DNA from: Verrucomicrobiota bacterium
GTDB lineage: Bacteria; Verrucomicrobiota; Verrucomicrobiia; Methylacidiphilales; Verrucolacustridaceae
DNA: 40,722 bases
Assembly (NCBI GenBank): GCA_009927835.1
Contig: RFMG01000144.1
Location: 1-40,722, forward strand
Reading direction: 5' to 3'
Below the pieces are notes generated by a model. The model was not told the DNA's origin, ran no database searches, and saw nothing but the letters and a program-made list of their open reading frames with translations. Numbering within the stretch: the first letter of the stretch is position 1; every line of letters begins with the position of its first letter. Below are positions 18,976-28,683 of the stretch, piece by piece. The position numbers were made by a program, and so were the translations under genes.

Positions 18976-21398
18976 AAAAGCTGAATACCATTCTTTGTTT
19001 GCTCATGGGGTTGGGGTCTTTTTCCTGTTTGTTGGCCAGTTCAGTACAGGAGCAGATAGAAAAGGAGACGGCCAAAAGGGACCAGTCTTTGAAGCCCTTG
19101 AGGGAAGCTTATGAAAAAAGTCAAAGGTTGGTCGCAGACGGAAAGAGCATGGAAGCCTGTGGACTCCTCATAAAAACTTTCGATGGAGTACCTGAAAGTT
19201 TGAGGAGTACACCGCTTGCGACGGAAGTGCAGAAAACCCTTGGGACGCTGGAGGCCTCCTTGGCGGGGACGGCGAGCGAACAGAACCACTGGCCCGAAGC
19301 CCGTCGGAGAGCCATCGCCTCCTTGCAGTATGACCCGCAGAACGAAAAAGCTTTGTCCCTGCTTCAAAAATGTGACGAGGTTTTACGCAGGGGAACTGTT
19401 GCCAATGAGGCGGTTAATCCTGCACTGACAACCAAGTTTTTCGATCGCCTCAACGCGGTGAATACTGGATTGAAGGAGGCCCAAGCTCTCCGAGAAACAG
19501 GCCAGTTACAAAAAGCAGAGCAGCGGTATGAGGATGTTTTGGAGGTGGACCCTTTCAACCAGGTCGCGACGGAGGGGATCAAGAAGATTTATGAGGAGCG
19601 GGCGCTGGTTGCCGAAAAAGCGCGGGATTTATCCAATTTGGAGCGAAAAAGGGAAGTTCGGGAGGCTTGGAACAACATTTATCCTCAAAGTAGCGCGTCG
19701 ACCGGGGGTGTGGAGATATCCGGCGCAATGACCGCCTCCCCGGCCTATGCGTTGGAAAAGAGGATGCAGAAGACAGTGATCCCCCAAGTTGATTTTTCCG
19801 GGGCCGACTTGGAAACGGTTCGGCGAGCCCTCATTAGTTTGAGTCGCACGTATGATCCAGACCCAGCGAAGGGGAGGTGTAAACTTTGTTGTCAGCACGG
19901 ATGCTGTCAATCCCCAGCCTGTCACTTTGAAGTTACGAGATACTTCCTTAGCCGAGGTGGTTCGTTATATTTCACAAATTGCCGGGGTGAAAGCTCGGAT
20001 CACAGACATTGGAGTCACCTTTGGCCCTCTCGTGGAGAAGAGGCCCGAACTCAATTCACAAACCTTTACGGTTAGTCCATCCTTCTTCAAGGCTGAGGGG
20101 GAAGAGGCGAAAGGCACGACAAGTGTCCGAGGTGCAGGGGCAGACGGTGCGACGTCCAGCAACGAAACGGGCAGTTCACTGAGTGAACAGAAAAAATTAG
20201 TGGCCTTGGGTGTAAATTTTCCTGCCGGGGCTTATGCAGTCTACAATCCAAAGACAAGCCAGCTCAAGGTGGTGAACAATCAGGAGATGCTGGACTTGAT
20301 TGGTCAGCTGATCAGTGCCGCGGAGGAGCAGACTCTTCTGATTCAGGTTGGAGTTCGGTTGGTGAGATCAATCAGTCCGACCTGGATACCATTACGGTGA
20401 ATTCCACCTTGGGTGGTTCAGGAATTAATCTCCTTTCTCCCGTGCCCGCAGGTTTGCAACAAGGCAGTGATGGGAAGACACCGGCCGCATCTACCCAACG
20501 CGGAGTCAATGCGCAGCTGAATCAGATTCAGGGTGTCGGACTGCTGCCCAATAACACACTTCAATCCTTCCTCCAGTCTGGAGTTCTGGCTGGCACGAAC
20601 CAGACCAGCTCCTACTCGTTGAACACGATGGATCTGGGCGGAACCATTTTGAACGGGATGCAGTTTCGTACGTTAATTCAAGCTGTTTCCCAAAAAAATA
20701 GTGCCAATGTGCTTGCGAATCCCTCCATCATCCTGAAAAGAGGACAAAAAGGTGTCATCGAGGTGACACAAGAGTTTAAGTACGTAAAAGAATACAGCGA
20801 TCCTCAATCCTCGATTCGCACAATTCAGAGTACGAGTACAAACGCAAACGTGATTTCACTCGTTGACGTTCCTGGCCCTGAAACGGTGATCGGTTCCTTT
20901 CCATCCCAGATCAGTGATCCAGTGCCCATTGGGGTGAAGATGGGAGTAAAGCCTGATGTCACTGGAGATAACAGCAGGGTCTTGCTGGAATTGGAGCCGA
21001 GCTTTGTCGATTTTGAGGGATTTATTAATTATGGAACTCAGATAAATTCAGCCTATACACTGACTTACTTCAATCAGTCGGTCACAATCCTGACCAACAA
21101 TATTCAGCAACCCGTGTTCATCCGTCGTGATGTGACTTTGCCCGCCGTGGAAGTGAGTGATGGTTACACCCTCCTTTTGGGAGGCTTGCTACGGGAGGAC
21201 ATTCAGAAAATTGATGAGAAAGTCCCAATCATCGGTGACATTCCGATTTTTGGACGTGCGTTCCAAGGTAAGACGGAGCAGGCGATCAAGAAGAACACGC
21301 TGATCTTCGTGACGCCGAGGATCCTGGATGTGAGCGGGCAACCGCTGAATCCGACGGCTGGTGCGCCCACCACAGCCGCGACCAGCGGGCCGCCGTAG
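18972..21398 (+). pseudogene. Second tandem secretin/PilQ-like protein (paralogue), reading frame broken twice (ORFs 18972..20075, 19852..20400, 20397..21398)
   Basis: Three ORFs concatenate into one secretin; frame change near 19871-19874 (GGGG) and near 20361-20364; C-terminus VSDGYTLLLGGLLREDIQKIDEKVPIIGDIPIFGRAFQGKTEQ. May be assembly indels rather than a true pseudogene. Confidence 0.75.
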
Positions 21399-21401
21399 CG
21401 C

Positions 21402-22175
21402 CTATTTCCGGATCAGCCGGTACTGAAATTCCACAGGGATCTCCCTCACATTTCCTGCGGACCATCCCGCAAGATTGGCGGTTGTATATCCCGCCCCGCC
21501 AAAGATGAAGTAGAAGAGCGAGCTCCAGGTGTCGGCTGTTTCCGATTTCGCGTACCAAAGCCTGGGTTTTAGGTCGGCGGGCCCATGGACGGGCAGATCG
21601 ATTCCCCCGCGGCGTTCATCGGGTCCGATTTTGACTTTCTCAAGGGACTCGTAGCGGATCCAGAGCGGTTTTGTGTTGGGGAGTGCAGATTTCTGCACCA
21701 TGGGCTCCACTCGGATCTCTGGTCCCCGCTGGATACGTGTCTGGTTGACCGACTGCATGTTCGGGGAATCAATCGGGATTTGGAGGATCTGCCGGTAGGT
21801 TCCTGCCGGCAAAAAAAGAACTTTGTCCGGATCCTCATTGGGAACCTCCACGTCGGAGGGGAGGTTGAGGTTGGCGATTTCGGGGGTAAGGGGAGGTTTG
21901 GGTGGGGTGGCTTTTGTGTTTTTCACCGGCTGAGGTTGGGCGGGTTGGTTGCTGGCGCCCGCCAACGGATCTGGCTTCGGGGGTACGTCCGCATTTTGTG
22001 CGGACCCGGGCGAGCCAGCCATGGGATCGACCGGAGGTGCGGATTCGGCGGTCGCGGGGGTAGGCTGATTTGTTGTGGCGGGGAGGGCGCCGCCCATGGG
22101 ATCCGGTTCCATGGGGTCGCGTGCGAGAGCGATGGAAACTCCAAGACCAAGGATACAAAAAAATCGTGTCTTCAT
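21402..22175 (-). CDS. Secreted Pro-rich hypothetical protein
   Basis: Signal peptide MKTRFFCILGLGVSIALA, low-complexity Pro/Ala-rich linker, C-terminal globular region; start placed at MKTRFF overlapping the upstream lptF/G-like gene by 4 nt. Confidence 0.6.
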   Translation of the reverse strand: MKTRFFCILGLGVSIALARDPMEPDPMGGALPATTNQPTPATAESAPPVDPMAGSPGSAQNADVPPKPDPLAGASNQPAQPQPVKNTKATPPKPPLTPEIANLNLPSDVEVPNEDPDKVLFLPAGTYRQILQIPIDSPNMQSVNQTRIQRGPEIRVEPMVQKSALPNTKPLWIRYESLEKVKIGPDERRGGIDLPVHGPADLKPRLWYAKSETADTWSSLFYFIFGGAGYTTANLAGWSAGNVREIPVEFQYRLIRK

Positions 22176-23356
22176 GGGACGAGTCCCAACCGTCGCAACC
22201 AGATGGCGGCGCGGGGATGGTGTTCGCTCCACCCCTGAAGCTCCCACAGCCAGCCCACTTTCTCGGCAAAAAGATAGAGCCCGCCGATTCCAAAGAGAAA
22301 AATTGAGCTGGTGCCTGCCAGGAAAGAGGGAATCCGGTTTCCCTGCCCCAAGGCGATGGAGAGGCGGGTCCAGACGAGAAAACCAAAGAGGACAAAGACG
22401 CTGCTGAAAATGGTCGCGGCAACGTTACGCCTGGCATCGGTCATCCCAAACGCGATGCCAAAGAGGCATAGGAGGGGACAGGCGAGCGGGTACGCCAGAC
22501 GATTCCAGTGCTCCGTCTCATAGGGGGCACGAAGCCGATCGTTCAACCGGGTCCGATCAAACGCGAGGCGCACCACATCCGGCCAGGGGAGCTCGTCCGG
22601 GGGCAAGAGCCGGGCGGCAAGGGTCTCCGGCGGGGCAACGCATTCGGGAAGAACAAGTTCATCGAGAAGGGGGCCGAGGGTCTCCTGTCCCCGGGGGGAT
22701 TGATAATCGGCGCGACGAGCCCCCTTGAAGTGCCAGACCCCTCCCTGATAAAGCGCGGAGGAGGCAAAGATTTTGGATAAATCTTTGCCGTCGGGTTCGG
22801 ACCGGAACAGGATCTCGAGGTTTTCCGCCTTCCTCTGGTTCAGATGAATCCGGCCGATATACCAGATTTCACTTTGGGTCGAGCCGGGCAGAAGAGGGGA
22901 ACGATAGACGATCTGTTGGAATGTGTTTTCCTCGATCGGCTCTTTTTTGATCTGCTTTTTCACCTTTTCACGCCCTGCCTGTGCGGTGGGTGCGAGGGAA
23001 TAGGAAAGAAGATAAAGGATGACGGAAAGGCCTGCGCTGCAGATGAGGAACGGTATGGCCAGGGTGACCGGACTCATTCCGGAGGCAAGGAGCGCCACCG
23101 ATTCGCGGTGCCTGGAGAAGTAGGCCAAGACGTACAGGGTGGCGAAGAGGACGGCGACGGGCAGGATCGACTGGGCGAGATCGGGCAGCTGGATCAGGAA
23201 ATATTTTGCCAAAAGAGGGAAGGGGGGATTTTTTTCCACGAGGCGGCCCAGTTTGTCGAAGACATCGAACATCAGCCAAAGAACGAACAGGGCGGTGATG
23301 ACAAAAAAGAGGGGAACGAGCACCGAGCGCCAAAGATATTTTTCGACGATTTTCAT
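22172..23356 (-). CDS. LptF/LptG-family (YjgP/YjgQ) LPS export permease
   Basis: MKIVEKYLWRSVLVPLFFVITALFVLWLMFDVFDKLGRL; LLASGMSP; six predicted TM helices. Confidence 0.9.
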   Translation of the reverse strand: MKIVEKYLWRSVLVPLFFVITALFVLWLMFDVFDKLGRLVEKNPPFPLLAKYFLIQLPDLAQSILPVAVLFATLYVLAYFSRHRESVALLASGMSPVTLAIPFLICSAGLSVILYLLSYSLAPTAQAGREKVKKQIKKEPIEENTFQQIVYRSPLLPGSTQSEIWYIGRIHLNQRKAENLEILFRSEPDGKDLSKIFASSALYQGGVWHFKGARRADYQSPRGQETLGPLLDELVLPECVAPPETLAARLLPPDELPWPDVVRLAFDRTRLNDRLRAPYETEHWNRLAYPLACPLLCLFGIAFGMTDARRNVAATIFSSVFVLFGFLVWTRLSIALGQGNRIPSFLAGTSSIFLFGIGGLYLFAEKVGWLWELQGWSEHHPRAAIWLRRLGLVP

Positions 23357-23386
23357 TTTCCGTGCGAGGGTAGATATAGCATCCCG

Positions 23387-23953
23387 ATGAACCTCGCCCA
23401 CGATCTTTCTGCATTGGAGGAAACCGTCAAGCGATGTCATTCCCTCGTGCCCGCAGTGGAGGCGGCGGGACGTGCTTTGGCGGAGAGGGTGAAGGCGGGA
23501 GGCAAAGTGTTAACCTGCGGAAATGGGGGAAGTGCGGCGGATTCGATGCATTTTGCGGAAGAGATGACGGGGCGGTATCGGGGTAATCGCAAAGCCCTCC
23601 CTGCGTTGGCCCTATGTGCCGATGGCTCAGCCTTGACCTGCATAGCGAACGACTGGTCGTACGAGGATGTGTTTTCGCGGCAAGTCGAGGCGTTTGGTCA
23701 AAAGGGAGATGTGTTGATTGTCTTTAGCACGAGTGGAAAATCCCCCAACATTCTCAAAGCAATCCGGGCAGCGAAGAGTCGCAACATGCTGATTCTTGGT
23801 GCTTTAGGAAAGGATGGTGGATTGGCGAAAGGTTTGTGTGATCACGCCATTGTGGTGCCGAGTGAGGATACTTCTAGGATTCAGGAGATTCACGGTTGGT
23901 TGATTCACGCATGGTTGGAGTGTGTGGAGGCTTTGGCGGTTGGAAAAGGCTGA
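23387..23953 (+). CDS. gmhA: SIS-domain phosphoheptose isomerase (GmhA-like)
   Basis: GGKVLTCGNGGSAADSMHFAEEMTGRY, VFSTSGKSPNIL; ATG at 23387. Confidence 0.9.
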   Translation: MNLAHDLSALEETVKRCHSLVPAVEAAGRALAERVKAGGKVLTCGNGGSAADSMHFAEEMTGRYRGNRKALPALALCADGSALTCIANDWSYEDVFSRQVEAFGQKGDVLIVFSTSGKSPNILKAIRAAKSRNMLILGALGKDGGLAKGLCDHAIVVPSEDTSRIQEIHGWLIHAWLECVEALAVGKG

Positions 23954-24082
23954 GGATAGGGACTTTGTCCTTGGAAGAGGGCTGGGGTTTGGATATGTTT
24001 TTGAGTTCGTTGACGTTCTGCAAAATCGCCCTTGTTCAGGGGCTGCAGGGCACCACGTTGGCGAGGTACGGGAGATAAACTT

Positions 24083-24334
24083 ATGGCGGTGGTGATTCGT
24101 TTGCGGAAAGAGGGAAAAAAGAACCGTCCCTACTTTCGTGTCGTTGTGACGGACAAGGAAAGTCCGAGAGATGGGCGTTTTCTTGAGATGGTCGGAACGT
24201 ACAATCCGATGGGAAAAGAGGAGGGGATGAAGCTCAAGTTGGACCGAATCGATCACTGGGTCGGAAAAGGGGCCAAGCCGAGCGAGACCGTCGCCAGTTT
24301 TATCCGCAAAGCCAAGCGTGCCCCCAAGGCATAA
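24083..24334 (+). CDS. rpsP: 30S ribosomal protein S16
   Basis: MAVVIRLRKEGKKNRPYFRVVVTDKESPRDGRFLEMVGTYNP. Confidence 0.97.
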   Translation: MAVVIRLRKEGKKNRPYFRVVVTDKESPRDGRFLEMVGTYNPMGKEEGMKLKLDRIDHWVGKGAKPSETVASFIRKAKRAPKA

Positions 24335-24358
24335 GTTTCCGGTGAGGGCAGGATTTTC

Positions 24359-24610
24359 ATGCGATATTTTTTGGAGCTTGTCCTCGGTCGGCTTGTCACA
24401 CATCCCGAGGAGGTAGACGTCGAGGAAACCTCGGACGATCGGGGGTTTCTTTTCCGGATCCGGGTCAATCCGGAAGACTTGGGCAGGATCATCGGACGGA
24501 ACGGCCGAACCATCGAGGCGATCCGTTCCCTCCTGAACGCGGCGAGCCGTGACGGCCGGCATGTTTCCGTGGAGGTGGAGGATGGGGAATTCGAGGGAGA
24601 CGGGGCATGA
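24359..24610 (+). CDS. khpA: KH-domain RNA-binding protein KhpA
   Basis: [12 protein letters not shown]...[24 protein letters not shown] (GxxG KH motif). Confidence 0.93.
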   Translation: MRYFLELVLGRLVTHPEEVDVEETSDDRGFLFRIRVNPEDLGRIIGRNGRTIEAIRSLLNAASRDGRHVSVEVEDGEFEGDGA

Positions 24611-25329
24611 AGATCGACCTTCTCACCCTCTTTCCTGCAATGGCGCACGGGGTCCTGGCCGAAAGCATTTTGGGTCGGGCGCAGCGTGCCGGTCTTGTGG
24701 AGATCCGGGTTCATGCGTTGCGGGATTATGCAAAAGACAAGCATCACACGGTGGATGACCGGCCTTTCGGGGGGGGGCCGGGAATGGTGATGAAGGCGGA
24801 GCCTTTGGTGGATGCGATCGAGCATCTGCGGGGAGAGGGCGAAAATAGGGCGCATGTGGTTTTTCTGACTCCCGAAGGAGCCCGGTTGGACCAGCCTACG
24901 GTTCAGCGGTTTGCCCAAACCCACTCCCGCCTCCTCCTGATCAGCGGCCATTACGAGGGTATCGACGAAAGGGTGCGGCAGGGTTGGGTGGATGAGGAGA
25001 TTTCCGTCGGGGATTACATTTTGAGCAACGGCACCCTGCCTGCGCTGACGCTGATCGACGCCCTGGTGCGACTCATTCCGGGGGTGTTGGGCAACGATGA
25101 TTCGGCGGGGGCAGACTCCTTTGGCGAAGAGGGACTGCTGGAAGGGCCCCAGTACACCCGACCGGAGGAGTTTCGGGGCATGAAAGTCCCGCAGGTTCTG
25201 CTCTCGGGGCATCACGCGGAGATCCGGAAATGGCAAAAAAGCCAGGCCCTGGCGCGGACTCGGGAGCGAAGAGAGGATTTACTTGAAGGGAAAAAGCAGG
25301 CAGGATTTTCTTTTCCCAAGGAGAAATAA
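24607..25329 (+). CDS. trmD: tRNA (guanine-N1)-methyltransferase TrmD
   Basis: [69 protein letters not shown]. Confidence 0.97.
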   Translation: MKIDLLTLFPAMAHGVLAESILGRAQRAGLVEIRVHALRDYAKDKHHTVDDRPFGGGPGMVMKAEPLVDAIEHLRGEGENRAHVVFLTPEGARLDQPTVQRFAQTHSRLLLISGHYEGIDERVRQGWVDEEISVGDYILSNGTLPALTLIDALVRLIPGVLGNDDSAGADSFGEEGLLEGPQYTRPEEFRGMKVPQVLLSGHHAEIRKWQKSQALARTRERREDLLEGKKQAGFSFPKEK

Positions 25330-25332
25330 AAC

Positions 25333-25689
25333 ATGAGCGCAAAGATCATCGAAGCGATTGAAAAAGAGCAGTTCAAGGAGGGACGCACCGGTTTCGGGGT
25401 GGGGGACAAGATCAAGGTTTTCACCAAGGTGAAAGAGGGGGACAAGGAGCGGACGCAGCTTTTTGCTGGCACCGTCATCGCCCGCAAAGGACGCGGGCTG
25501 AATGAGCAGTTCACCGTCCGCCGGATCAGCTACGGCGAGGGAGTGGAGCGTATTTTCCCCTTGCACTCCCCGCGGATTGAGAAGGTGGAGGTGGAGACCA
25601 AGGGGAATCCCCGCCGGGCCAAGCTTTTCTATCTTCGCAAGCGCTCCGACATGGCGGTGCGGGAAGTGGTCGAAACCAGAAAGAAGTAA
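25333..25689 (+). CDS. rplS: 50S ribosomal protein L19
   Basis: FGVGDKIKVFTKVKEGDKERTQLFAGTVIARKGRGLNEQFTVRRISYGEGVERIFPLHSPRI. Confidence 0.97.
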   Translation: MSAKIIEAIEKEQFKEGRTGFGVGDKIKVFTKVKEGDKERTQLFAGTVIARKGRGLNEQFTVRRISYGEGVERIFPLHSPRIEKVEVETKGNPRRAKLFYLRKRSDMAVREVVETRKK

Positions 25690-25749
25690 GCGATTCCGCC
25701 CCTCTGGAAAACAGAGAGCTCGCTTGCGGGAAAGTCCGCTGCGGTTGGG

Positions 25750-26331
25750 GTGGATGAGGCGGGCCGCGGGGCTTTGGCTGGACCGGTGGTGGCTGCGGCC
25801 TACATGTTCCTTTGGGAAAAAATCGAGATCCCAGGCCTCGATGATTCAAAAAAACTAACCCGCACCCGAAGAGAGGATCTTTTTCAACTTCTCACGAACG
25901 GAAAGGTAGGAAGGTGGGGTGTGGGAGAGGCCTCCATCGAGGAGATTGAGAAACACAATATTTTGGTGGCCAGCCAGATAGCCATGGGACGGGCCCTGGA
26001 GGCCTTGGGGGATGCGGAAGGAGTGGTGTTGGTGGATGGGTTGCCGGCAAAACACCTGGGAAGGGAGCATGTGGCGGTGAAAGGCGGGGATGGCAAATGT
26101 CCATCGATCGCTGCCGCATCCATCGTGGCAAAAGTTTCTCGAGACCGAACCCTTTTGCGTTTTGGGGAGTTATATCCTGTATATGGTTTTTCCAGCAATT
26201 GCGGGTATGGCACGGCAAAACATCTCCGCGCTCTGCAGGATCATGGGCCTTGTCCGATCCATCGCCGATCGTTTTTACCCGTGGGATCGGCGACCTTGCC
26301 CGGCCTGGACGAACACGCGAAACGCCGGTAA
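25750..26331 (+). CDS. rnhB: Ribonuclease HII (true N-terminus uncertain)
   Basis: [59 protein letters not shown]; the GTG start sits inside the conserved GVDEAGRG strand. Confidence 0.93.
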   Translation: MDEAGRGALAGPVVAAAYMFLWEKIEIPGLDDSKKLTRTRREDLFQLLTNGKVGRWGVGEASIEEIEKHNILVASQIAMGRALEALGDAEGVVLVDGLPAKHLGREHVAVKGGDGKCPSIAAASIVAKVSRDRTLLRFGELYPVYGFSSNCGYGTAKHLRALQDHGPCPIHRRSFLPVGSATLPGLDEHAKRR

Positions 26332-26695
26332 CCACGGCGAAAAGGTGGCTGCCCGCCATGTCCAGCGGGCCGGGGTGAAGATCCTCGTTCGGAATTACCG
26401 CACCCGGACGGGGGAAATTGATCTCATCGGGAGGGACCGGGGAAGGTTGGTGATGATCGAGGTCAAAACCCGTCACCATCTGGCCCGAAACAAGCCCCAG
26501 GATTCGGTCACTTGGGAGAAGCAGAGAAGGATCATCGCCACGGCCAACCGATATCTGAGGGAGCTTGCCTGCCGGCCGCCTCCCGTGCGTTTTGACATCG
26601 TGGAGGTTCTTTTTGCCCCCGGGCTCATCCCGCGTTGTCGCTGGATCCAACACGCCTTCACCCTCAGCGACGCGGGAGTGGAGTGGAGCCGATGA
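26243..26695 (+). CDS. YraN/UPF0102 family endonuclease-like protein
   Basis: [46 protein letters not shown]; start at [11 protein letters not shown] overlapping rnhB. Confidence 0.88.
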   Translation: MGLVRSIADRFYPWDRRPCPAWTNTRNAGNHGEKVAARHVQRAGVKILVRNYRTRTGEIDLIGRDRGRLVMIEVKTRHHLARNKPQDSVTWEKQRRIIATANRYLRELACRPPPVRFDIVEVLFAPGLIPRCRWIQHAFTLSDAGVEWSR

Positions 26696-28224
26696 GGAAA
26701 ATCGCCAGCACATGGTCGGCGGCGGTCGTGGGGGTGGAGGCCCTGCCGGTGGAGGTGGAGGTGGACGCGGGGAACGGGAAGGAAAACTTTGTCGTCGTCG
26801 GTCTGGCCGATACGGCGGTGAAAGAGTCCCGGCAACGGGTGAAGGCGGCGGTTTGGAACAGCGGATACTTCTGTCCGGATGGATTTATCACCGCCAGCCT
26901 CGCCCCCGCCGACCTGAAAAAAGCCGGCCCCTGTTTTGATCTGCCGATTGCTCTGGGGTTGTTGGCCTGCTCCGGGCAGATCTGCAAGGACCGTTTGGCG
27001 GAATGGATGGTGATCGGGGAGCTGGCTTTGGACGGGGAGGTTCGACCGGTGCGGGGAGCGTTGGCCATTTCCCTGTTGGCGCGGGAGCGTAGGACCAAAG
27101 GGCTGATTGTTCCTTTGGTGAATGCCCTGGAGGCAAAAGCGGTGGAAGGGGTCAACATCGTTCCCGTCCGCGACCTGCGAGAAGCAGCGGAGGTGATCGA
27201 AGGCAAAGCGCTCCCCTTGCCGAGTGAAGGAATCCCGGTTGAGGAGAAACGCAAGCGGGAGGAAGCCTCGGTCGCAGTCGATTTTTCCGAGGTGAAGGGA
27301 CAGGAGACGGTCAAACGGGCCCTCGAAATCGCCGCGGCGGGGAATCATAACGTGTTGATGATCGGCCCGCCCGGCTCGGGCAAAAGCATGCTCGCCAAAA
27401 GGCTTCCGGGAATTTTACCAAGGATGACCATGGAGGAGTCGTTCGAAACCACCCGGATCCACAGCGTGGCCGGTTTGCTGCGGTCGGAGGACTCTTTGGT
27501 GCGGGAGAGACCCTTTCGAAGTCCGCATCACACCATTTCGGATATCGGTTTGATCGGAGGTTCCGCCAACCCCACTCCTGGAGAGGTAAGTCTGGCGCAC
27601 CACGGGGTGCTTTTTCTGGATGAGTTGCCCGAGTTCAAGCGTTCGGCCTTGGAGGTGTTACGGCAACCCTTGGAGGACGGACAGGTCACCATTTCCAGGG
27701 CCTCGGGATCCATGACATTTCCAGCACGGTTCATGTTCGTCGCCGCGATGAATCCAACTCCCCGCGGAAATGTGGAGCAGTCGACGGGCAGTCAGGCGGC
27801 TCGAAGATACCTGAACAAAATCAGCGGCCCGCTTCTGGACCGGATCGATCTGCATCTGGAAGTGCCGGCGATGAAACACGAGCACCTTTTATCGGAGCAC
27901 CCCGGGGAATCATCCGGCACGATTCAAAAGCGGGTGGAGTCGGCGCGGGAGGTTCAGCGGGCGCGTTTTGGACCGGGCGCCTCGATCCATGCGAATGCGC
28001 AGATGGGGCCAAGGGAGTTGAGAAAACGGGTTCCGTTGGATCGGGAGAGCAAGAATCTGCTATCCAGCGCGATGACGGACCTTTCTCTCAGTGCCCGGGC
28101 CTTGGACCGCATTCTCAAAGTCGCCCGTACGATTGCCGACCTGGCAAGAAGCGAGAAGGTTTTGCTGGATCATCTGGCGGAGGCGATCCAGTACCGGACC
28201 TTGGATCGTCAGATCTGGGGGTAA
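26692..28224 (+). CDS. comM: YifB/ComM-family Mg-chelatase-like AAA+ ATPase
   Basis: [32 protein letters not shown], Walker [32 protein letters not shown]. Confidence 0.94.
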   Translation: MRKIASTWSAAVVGVEALPVEVEVDAGNGKENFVVVGLADTAVKESRQRVKAAVWNSGYFCPDGFITASLAPADLKKAGPCFDLPIALGLLACSGQICKDRLAEWMVIGELALDGEVRPVRGALAISLLARERRTKGLIVPLVNALEAKAVEGVNIVPVRDLREAAEVIEGKALPLPSEGIPVEEKRKREEASVAVDFSEVKGQETVKRALEIAAAGNHNVLMIGPPGSGKSMLAKRLPGILPRMTMEESFETTRIHSVAGLLRSEDSLVRERPFRSPHHTISDIGLIGGSANPTPGEVSLAHHGVLFLDELPEFKRSALEVLRQPLEDGQVTISRASGSMTFPARFMFVAAMNPTPRGNVEQSTGSQAARRYLNKISGPLLDRIDLHLEVPAMKHEHLLSEHPGESSGTIQKRVESAREVQRARFGPGASIHANAQMGPRELRKRVPLDRESKNLLSSAMTDLSLSARALDRILKVARTIADLARSEKVLLDHLAEAIQYRTLDRQIWG

Positions 28225-28683
28225 CTATTTTGGAATTCCGGAGACTTTCATGCCGGCCTTCAAGTTGCGGCTGGCGAACCAGTCGCGGCTGACCTCGATG
28301 GCGTAACTGACGTTGGAGGATTTGCTCAAAACCGGTTTTTCCTCGAATGGGACAAGGGGAATGATTTCCAGGATGACTCCGTCCGCATCGAGAAAAGCGA
28401 GGTCGAGGGGGATGGAGGTGTTGTGCATCCAGAAAGAGGCCTGCTTGGGCTGGGGAAACACAAAGAGCATTCCATGATTGGATTCCAAAGAGTCGCGGTT
28501 CATCAGACCGGTCATCTGCTCGTTCGGACTGACCGCCAGTTCGGCCGTCAATGTATGGTCCCCGATGTGCAGCTTGGCTTCGCCCGCCGCATGCACTTTG
28601 GCCACGGCAAGGCTGAGGATCAGGAGGATAGGAGAAAAAAGATTCAATAGCGGGGCAGGGAGGGATCGATCTCTTCCGACCAT
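28225..28683 (-). CDS. DUF192-family secreted protein
   Basis: Signal peptide; AELAVSPNEQMTGLMNRDSLESNHGMLFVFPQPKQASFWMHNTSIPLDLAFLDADGVI. Confidence 0.9.
   Translation of the reverse strand: MVGRDRSLPAPLLNLFSPILLILSLAVAKVHAAGEAKLHIGDHTLTAELAVSPNEQMTGLMNRDSLESNHGMLFVFPQPKQASFWMHNTSIPLDLAFLDADGVILEIIPLVPFEEKPVLSKSSNVSYAIEVSRDWFASRNLKAGMKVSGIPK

Noticed and set aside
22844-23386. N-terminal extension of the gmhA-like ORF (long ORF 22844..23953)
   Set aside because: The extension is antisense to the lptF/G-like gene and compositionally odd; the ATG at 23387 gives a normal SIS-domain start.
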